Shown here: positions 57,803-64,000 of the stretch, in pieces
Layout: every line of letters begins with the position of its first letter
Numbering within the stretch: the stretch's first letter is position 1
NCBI GenBank assembly: GCA_001931875.2
Contig: MSJH02000818.1
Coordinates: 248,001 to 312,000 of the forward strand
Direction: 5' to 3'
Length of the DNA stretch: 64,000 nucleotides
DNA from: Byssochlamys sp. IMV 00236
Taxonomy: Eukaryota > Ascomycota > Eurotiomycetes > Eurotiales > Thermoascaceae
Notes under the pieces: model-generated
Databases searched by the model: none
What the model was told of the DNA's origin: nothing
What the model saw: the letters and a program-made list of their open reading frames with translations, nothing else
Position numbers and translations under genes: made by a program

Positions 57803-60150
57803 ATGGAGGCAATCAAGCAGACATTTGCCAAGGCCAAGCAGGCGAGGCGCGCCGCTTTGGTGGCCTATGTTACTGCAGGCTATCCTACGGCCGAGGAGAC
57901 GATCGACATTATGCTGGGAATGGAGAATGGAGGTGCTGGTACGCAATTGATCCCTGATGCTCCAGCCCCGCGGCAATTGACCCCTCATTTTCGTCTTGTC
58001 CCGCTGGTTTTACGGAGCCATGCTAATGACTCGTATTAGATATCATCGAACTTGGTATCCCATTCACAGACCCAATTGCAGATGGCCCGACCATCCAGAA
58101 GGCCAATACCAAGGCCTTGGAGAATGGTGTCACAGTCACGATGGTGCTGGACATGGTCCGCACCGCCCGCAAGAGGGGTCTCAAGGCCCCCGTGCTCTTC
58201 ATGGGATACTACAACCCGCTGCTGCGTTACGGAGATGAGCGTATGTTGAAGGATGCCAGGGAGGCCGGGGTCAATGGATTCATCATGGTTGACCTTCCTC
58301 CGGAGGAGGCAGTGAGATTCAGGGACCTGTGCACAAAGGAGGGGTGAGTTCGCGACCGGCTCCATACAGCATGTTGTGTCGTATGACACACAAAGAGCTT
58401 ATGCTGATCATTTCCTAGCCTTTCATATGTGCCCCTTATCGCCCCGTCCACTTCGGAGTCTCGTATGAAGCTGCTGTGCAAGATTGCCGACTCGTTCATC
58501 TATGTTGTGTCCCGTATGGGTGTCACAGGTGCAACGGGAAAACTGAACTCGAACCTCCCCGATCTGCTGAGCCGAGTGCACGCCTACTCCGGAAATGTCC
58601 CGGCCGCTGTCGGTTTCGGTGTTAGTACTCGTGAGCACTTTTTGAGCGTGCAGGATATCGCCGAAGGTGTTGTCATTGGCAGTCAGCTCATCACCGTCTT
58701 GGGCCAGGCGCCTGCTGGTCAGGCAGCCAAGGCCGGTGAAGACTACCTGTCGAGTGTGACGGGACGACGTCTCGAGAGAGACCAGCAGGGAGCATTGACT
58801 CGGGAGGTGAACATTCTGGAGGCGGTTGAAAAAGCTCTGCCCGACACCCAGGCACAGCCGACACATGTCATCACCGAGGGTGAAGCAGGTTCTGGTCCAG
58901 GACTTGCGGATCAGCTAGACGCTCTCAATGGAACAGGTGATGCATCGGCACAGCCATCGCGATTTGGCGAGTTCGGTGGACAGTATGTCCCCGAAGCGCT
59001 CATGGACTGCCTGGCGGAACTCGAGAGGGGTTTCGATGAGGCAAAGAACGACCCTAAGTTCTGGGAGGAATACCGTTCATACTACCCCTACATGGGCCGT
59101 CCCAGCAGTCTCCATATCGCTCAACGATTGACTGATCACGTTGGAGGCGCCAACATCTGGCTCAAGCGTGAAGACCTCAACCACACTGGTAGCCACAAGA
59201 TTAACAACGCCATCGGTCAGGTTCTCATTGCCCGGAGACTGGGTAAGACGAGGATTATCGCGGAGACGGGTGCCGGTCAGCACGGTGTGGCTACCGCAAC
59301 TGTATGTGCCAAGTTTGGAATGAAGTGCACCATCTACATGGGTGCAGAAGATGTCCGCCGCCAGGCTTTGAACGTTTTCCGCATGAAGCTGCTCGGTGCC
59401 TCTGTCGTCGCCGTTGAGGCGGGTAGCCGAACCCTCCGTGACGCCGTCAACGAGGCGTTCCGTGCCTGGGTTACCGATCTCGACACTACTCACTACGTGA
59501 TCGGTTCCGCCATTGGACCTCACCCTTTCCCGACCATTGTCCGTACCTTCCAGTCTGTCATCGGTAACGAGACCAAGCAGCAGCTCCAGGAGGCTATTGG
59601 AAAGCTCCCGGACGCTGTCGTCGCCTGCGTCGGTGGAGGAAGTAACGCTGTTGGCATGTTCTACCCGTTCTCCCAGGATCTCAGCGTCAAGCTGCTTGGT
59701 GTTGAGGCGGGTGGTGACGGTATCGAGACGAACCGGCACTCTGCAACTCTCAGCGGCGGTACCAAAGGTGTCTTCCACGGTGTTCGCACCTACGTTCTGC
59801 AGAACGAGCACGGCCAGATCACGGAAACCCACTCCGTGTCTGCCGGTCTCGACTACCCAGGTGTTGGCCCTGAGCTCAGCTCCTGGAAGGACAGTGAGCG
59901 TGCCCGCTTCATCGCTGCCACCGACGCTCAGGCATTCACCGGCTTCCGTCTGCTCTCTGAGCTGGAAGGTATCATCCCCGCCCTGGAGTCTTCCCACGCC
60001 GTCTGGGGTGCCATCGAACTAGCCAAGACCATGAAGAAGGGCGAGAACATTGTCCTGAACCTCAGTGGTCGTGGAGACAAGGACGTCCAACATGTAGCGG
60101 AGGAGCTGCCCCGTCTGGGACCCAAGATCGGCTGGGATCTGCGATTCTAA
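57803..60150 (+). CDS. trpB: Bifunctional tryptophan synthase (alpha-beta fusion)
   Basis: Exons 57803-57938, 58040-58343 and 58419-60150 give 723 aa, the normal size of fungal TRP5/trpB. The N-terminal alpha domain (about 1-260) cleaves indole-3-glycerol phosphate and shows the two catalytic acids in [17 protein letters not shown] plus [12 protein letters not shown] linker (about 260-310) joins the beta domain, which condenses indole with serine: [17 protein letters not shown] opens it, the PLP lysine is in [13 protein letters not shown], and [12 protein letters not shown] binds the cofactor phosphate. It catalyses the last step of tryptophan synthesis in the cytosol, channelling indole between domains. 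Both active sites are intact. The upstream TGAGTCA fits cross-pathway control. Convergent with the histidine kinase gene. Confidence 0.97.
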
Positions 60151-62028
60151 AAGAGAAAAGTGCGCCGACTCTGGCACGTCAGTGTTAAAATCATCATCTT
60201 TTCCATCCCCTCATCAGAATACAGAGATCATTTTCTACTAGCCATTTGAGTTCTCCACGGCCTCCCCTCTTCATTTCAACCATTATCCATCTTTCTATTT
60301 CTTTTTTTTTGGAGTCTAGAATCCTAACTACAAGAGGTATATTTCTGCCACGCCAATTATTCATGAATGAGAAAAACAGAAAACCCTTCGGAAGTTAAGT
60401 CTTCCATGATAATATTCTGGAGGAAATCAAAAGCGAAAAAGCGTTCTGATTTTTGAGTTCGAGCTCTGAATATCCCATTAAGTACAAATACAGAAGGAAT
60501 GAATATAGAATAGGATCTCTTCAAAAATGAAATTGAGGATGTTTTTCTTTTCTCCATTATTTTATCCAACATAGCTCGTCTTGCTACTTCATTGTAACAA
60601 CATCATTTCCTAAGCCACAGCAATGAGTAAGTACATCGGCTAGCTCAGACTACTAACTAATCGGTCCCAAGACCAGTCCCACTACCGTAATAAGTACATA
60701 CAAGATTCTAATCAAACATACATAGCACAAGATCCAATATTATTATCTAACAAGATTTTACATACATCGCAGTGAAGAAGTTCTCTCCTTCCTTATAGCA
60801 TAAAGCCGCCATTTTCAAACCAACCAACCATTCATTTATTCCCCTGTCTGAGAAAAAAAGGCAGATTACAAGGCATCAACAGATCGGTTTATCTCACTAT
60901 ACTACAAATAACTTAAATCTCAATCTCAGTATGAAATACGCATGCAAAATGAAAAAAACATAACATCCCGTTACGGTTTACTCAGGGAGTTCTCTACAGC
61001 CATACCTATTCCGGAATAGGAAAAAGATGTGAAACGAGAAGGAAAGATATCAAAAGGGAAAGGAAGAAAATTCACCTGCTTGGCTATACGACCCCTTTTC
61101 GACAAGAGATTTGCAAGTTTATATTTCTCATCCGGCATCAAGAAGAGGAATATGGATTTGCGGGGAGGGAAAAGCGAAGAATTTTTCGCTGTTCTTTGCG
61201 GCCATACGGCGTGGCGGCTAAAGTAGTAATATCAACACTTTAAAAAAGAAGAAAGTGAAGCACTTGCCCAAAACATTTCTCACGAGTAAGCGAAAGTGAC
61301 TATAAAAAAAATCGAGAAAAAAGGAAACCAGGCCGAAATGGGGAAACCGAAAAGGGAAATAAAAAAAGGAGAAGAAGAAAAAGGAGATATGAGTTAAGAG
61401 GGGGGCAAAATTGCGGGAGTAGACGATTGTTTAGTTGTGGTTAGGAGAACATGTGCCTTTATGGGAACGCAAACGCCTCCGATATATATAATAATTCCCG
61501 GCTTCGCCCAGTATTGCCTCAACTCGACCGCATCGTCTTCGTTTCCCAGGCCGTCAAAGGGTATGCAAGCCCTCCAAAATCTCCCGCACGCCAGACGCCA
61601 GCCGAGGAAAACGGCTTTCAGTAAAGTCGCCGTCAAGATAGGAAACTCAGCAAAGAGGCAATAGGGGGGTTTAAACAGTAAGTGGAAACGAAAACATCAA
61701 GGGGTAATACCAACACGTTCGGCATGATACCAGCAAACGGGGGAATATGTAGGCGGAAAGAGTTTTCAGGGAGGAGAGGTGGGGACATTCCACGAGACGT
61801 AAAGAATAAGGTCATTTTCCCCCGGAAGAAGGCATCGATGATGGGAGTGGCATAGGCACACGCATGAAAAGAGGGCAATAGAAATTACATCGTAACCAAT
61901 CCAGAACATCAATAGATGTCATATATCCAACCCAGAAGAATGAACATTAGATGCTTCAGCTGCTATGAGACCGCAGTAATACCTGCTATTATACAATTGT
62001 TTTCCTTCGTCAGCAGCGGTTCCATGTA
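60151..62028. other. Convergent 3' intergenic, AT- and purine-rich
   Basis: About 1.9 kb between the trpB and nikA stop codons. The plus strand is A/G-rich with many poly-A stretches at 61,020-61,400. Small frames are explained by this bias. It presumably holds two 3' UTRs. Confidence 0.5.
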
Positions 62029-64000
62029 TTAACGTTGAACTCGGCGAGAGCTTACTCGTTCCGTCTGTTCATCTTGGTCCTTCTCCGTGGTTGGACTCTC
62101 CAAGCTACCACGATTGATGGGTCCCGAAGTAGTGATGGACCGGGACTCAAGGCTAGGTCTGCCTTTCCCATCCGATGAAGGACGATTAGGATTGTTGATA
62201 GATGGATGCATCTCGCCACTGCTTCCTAGCCGTGGCTCTTTGCTCTTCTCGAGCAGAGATCCCCCGAGCGTTGCGCACTTCAGGATAGTCTGCATCATCT
62301 GGTTCTGCTTGAGCGGTTTCGACAGGTACTCGTCCATCTGGGCTTGGATACACTTCTCGCGGTCACCCAACATGGCGTGTGCTGTGAGGGCAATGATAGG
62401 AGTTCGAGAGAGACCCTTCTCCCTCTCGTATTCTCGGATCTTGCCCGTGGCTTCAAATCCTCCCATAACCGGCATCTGCACGTCCATGAGAATCACGTCG
62501 AACCGCCGGTTCTTGATGGCCTCCAATGCCTCTGCACCGTTGCTGACAACGGTCACATTGTGGTTGTGTTTCTCTAAGATCTTGACAGCCAGTTTCTGGT
62601 TAACGTCGTTATCTTCGGCGAGTAGGATGTCGAAAGAGCGCGAGTGGTCCGTGGTGATCGGAGTGGAACGACCCTCCAGAGCAGGTAGCATTCCGTTACC
62701 CAGGTCGATGGGCTGGCATGGCGTCGTCATGTAGGATGTGATACCCAAATCGAGCGCCGACTTCAAGCTGACCGACACGATAGGGCACACCAAAACGATG
62801 GGAATGTATTTGAATTCGTCAAACGTACGTAGATTCTGAGCTGTCTCCACGGTGTCGACGATGATAACGTCGTACGCATGGCCCGACTCCTTTCCGGATG
62901 GATCCTGGATCTCCGGCGGCGGGACCTCCTCTTCGCTGTTGACCACCAAGGGCTCCAGCTCAATCTGCTTGAGCATACGGGTGATATCATCCGCATGGGG
63001 ACCGGTGTGCCCTTTGTCGATAAACAATACCCGATGGTTCTTGTAGGGCAGCAGCTGGGAGCCGATGACGCTCAGAGACTGGTTAGCCAGCTTCACGACG
63101 CAGGTGAAGTGGAAAGTGCTGCCGTGGCCATATTCCGATGTGACCCAGACGTCACCGCCCATAAGGTTTACCAGACGCTTAGAGATGGATAGACCCAGTC
63201 CGGTACCACCGAATCTGCGAGTCGTGGAGCCATCAGCTTGCTGGAAGGTATCGAAAATTAGGTCGAGCTTATCCTCCTCGATACCGATACCAGTATCTGA
63301 TACAGAGAATTCAAATGCGTATTCGTCCGCCGCACATTGTTCGCGCTCAGATTTGCTAATTGTGAGCTTGACCTCACCATGTTCCGTGAACTTGATGGCA
63401 TTGCCCACCAAGTTGAGAATGATCTGTCGTAGACGGAAGGGATCACCAATAACATAGTCAGGGACTGAACTGTCAACCTGGTAGGCTAGGCTAAGGAACT
63501 TCTCGTTTGCTTTCACTGCCAACGTCTTCAATGCATTGAAGACCGTGCCCCTTACGGTGAAGGGGATACTCTCGATCACCATACGGTTTGCTTCGATCTT
63601 CGAGATATCGAGTATGTCGTCGATGATCGTTAGTAAACTGTTGGCCAGGTTGTGCACGACATTCAACATCTCTCGGGGATATGGCTTCAGATCATCCGTG
63701 TCGAGCGTCAACTGCGTCATACCGATAATGCCGTTCATGGGCGTCCGGATCTCGTGACTCATGTTGGCGAGGAATTCTGATTTCGTACGGTTGGCCAACT
63801 CGGCAGCTTCCCTAGCAGCGGTGTTACGCTGGATACTGTCTCGAAGGTTGGAAACCATCTTGTTGATCTTGCGCTTCAGCTCATCCATCTCGCCCGATGC
63901 GTTGACCGTAATCAGCTTCGTGAAGTCGCCGTCCGTCGCCGCATCTGTGATTTCGCCAAAGGCGCGCACTTGGGACGTCAGGTTTTCTGCCATCGTATTG
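62029..64000 (-). CDS. nikA: Group III hybrid histidine kinase (NikA/Nik1/Os-1 type), partial
   Basis: The C-terminal 657 or so residues of a hybrid kinase; the frame is open to the window edge, so the HAMP-repeat N-terminus lies beyond it. Visible: the end of the last HAMP linker ([24 protein letters not shown]), the phospho-acceptor histidine in [12 protein letters not shown], the N box ([15 protein letters not shown]), G1 (DTGIGIEED), G2 ([13 protein letters not shown]), and a receiver domain with acidic pocket ([10 protein letters not shown]), phospho-acceptor Asp ([13 protein letters not shown]) and Lys (LSKPLKQ). A Ser/Pro/Arg-rich tail follows. These soluble sensors feed the HOG MAP-kinase osmostress pathway and determine sensitivity to dicarboximide and phenylpyrrole fungicides. 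All catalytic residues in view are intact and no intron is needed in this part. Confidence 0.95.
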   Translation of the reverse strand, partial: NTMAENLTSQVRAFGEITDAATDGDFTKLITVNASGEMDELKRKINKMVSNLRDSIQRNTAAREAAELANRTKSEFLANMSHEIRTPMNGIIGMTQLTLDTDDLKPYPREMLNVVHNLANSLLTIIDDILDISKIEANRMVIESIPFTVRGTVFNALKTLAVKANEKFLSLAYQVDSSVPDYVIGDPFRLRQIILNLVGNAIKFTEHGEVKLTISKSEREQCAADEYAFEFSVSDTGIGIEEDKLDLIFDTFQQADGSTTRRFGGTGLGLSISKRLVNLMGGDVWVTSEYGHGSTFHFTCVVKLANQSLSVIGSQLLPYKNHRVLFIDKGHTGPHADDITRMLKQIELEPLVVNSEEEVPPPEIQDPSGKESGHAYDVIIVDTVETAQNLRTFDEFKYIPIVLVCPIVSVSLKSALDLGITSYMTTPCQPIDLGNGMLPALEGRSTPITTDHSRSFDILLAEDNDVNQKLAVKILEKHNHNVTVVSNGAEALEAIKNRRFDVILMDVQMPVMGGFEATGKIREYEREKGLSRTPIIALTAHAMLGDREKCIQAQMDEYLSKPLKQNQMMQTILKCATLGGSLLEKSKEPRLGSSGEMHPSINNPNRPSSDGKGRPSLESRSITTSGPINRGSLESPTTEKDQDEQTERVSSRRVQR

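Overview
The window reads as chromosomal DNA of a filamentous ascomycete, most likely an Aspergillus or a close Eurotiales relative. The genes have several short introns (about 50-90 nt, GTRNGT donors, CTRAC-like branch sites, YAG acceptors). The content fits: a fused alpha-beta tryptophan synthase, a MedA (medusa) developmental regulator, a group III HAMP-repeat hybrid histidine kinase (NikA/Nik1 type), a LaeA-like methyltransferase, and fungal forms of MED21, SPC24, FIS1, RRG7 and a GYF-domain protein. No rRNA, tRNA, CRISPR array or intact transposon was recognised. All exon structures were built by eye from splice signals and frame continuity, and each multi-exon model closes in frame.

Layout. 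2.3-4.7 kb: type II phosphatidylinositol 4-kinase. 5.9-15.7 kb: an accessory, secondary-metabolism-like block made of a LaeA-like methyltransferase (-) and an intact cytochrome P450 (+) sharing a promoter, then the 3' part of a class I sesquiterpene synthase (-) cut off at an exon boundary, then about 3.8 kb of AT-rich, gene-relic DNA holding a 20-N assembly gap and at least one frame with internal stops, and finally an intact short-chain dehydrogenase. This looks like a decayed or incompletely assembled terpenoid cluster and is the most interesting part of the window.

16.3-43.7 kb is compact housekeeping DNA: RAD5-like SNF2/RING ATPase, Mediator MED21, mitochondrial RRG7, a small four-helix membrane protein, kinetochore SPC24, mitochondrial fission FIS1, an RNF126-like RING-H2 ubiquitin ligase, a class V aminotransferase (Egt2/LolT/isopenicillin-epimerase-like), a large GYF translation-repressor-like protein, a disordered orphan ORF, a quinone-oxidoreductase-like MDR and an unknown 195-aa protein. 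Several pairs are divergent with shared short promoters (MED21/RRG7, SPC24/FIS1).

43.7-53.9 kb is about 10 kb with no convincing gene. Its last part has the character of the long, uORF-bearing leader of medA (53.9-56.3 kb). Then come the tryptophan synthase gene trpB, with a perfect TGAGTCA cross-pathway-control element upstream, and convergent to it the 3' two-thirds of the nikA-type histidine kinase, which runs off the right edge.

No wholly new molecular system was found. The best leads are the broken terpene locus, the two stop-free in-frame introns (methyltransferase and medA), the medA leader uORFs, and the eIF4E-binding-like motif in the GYF protein.
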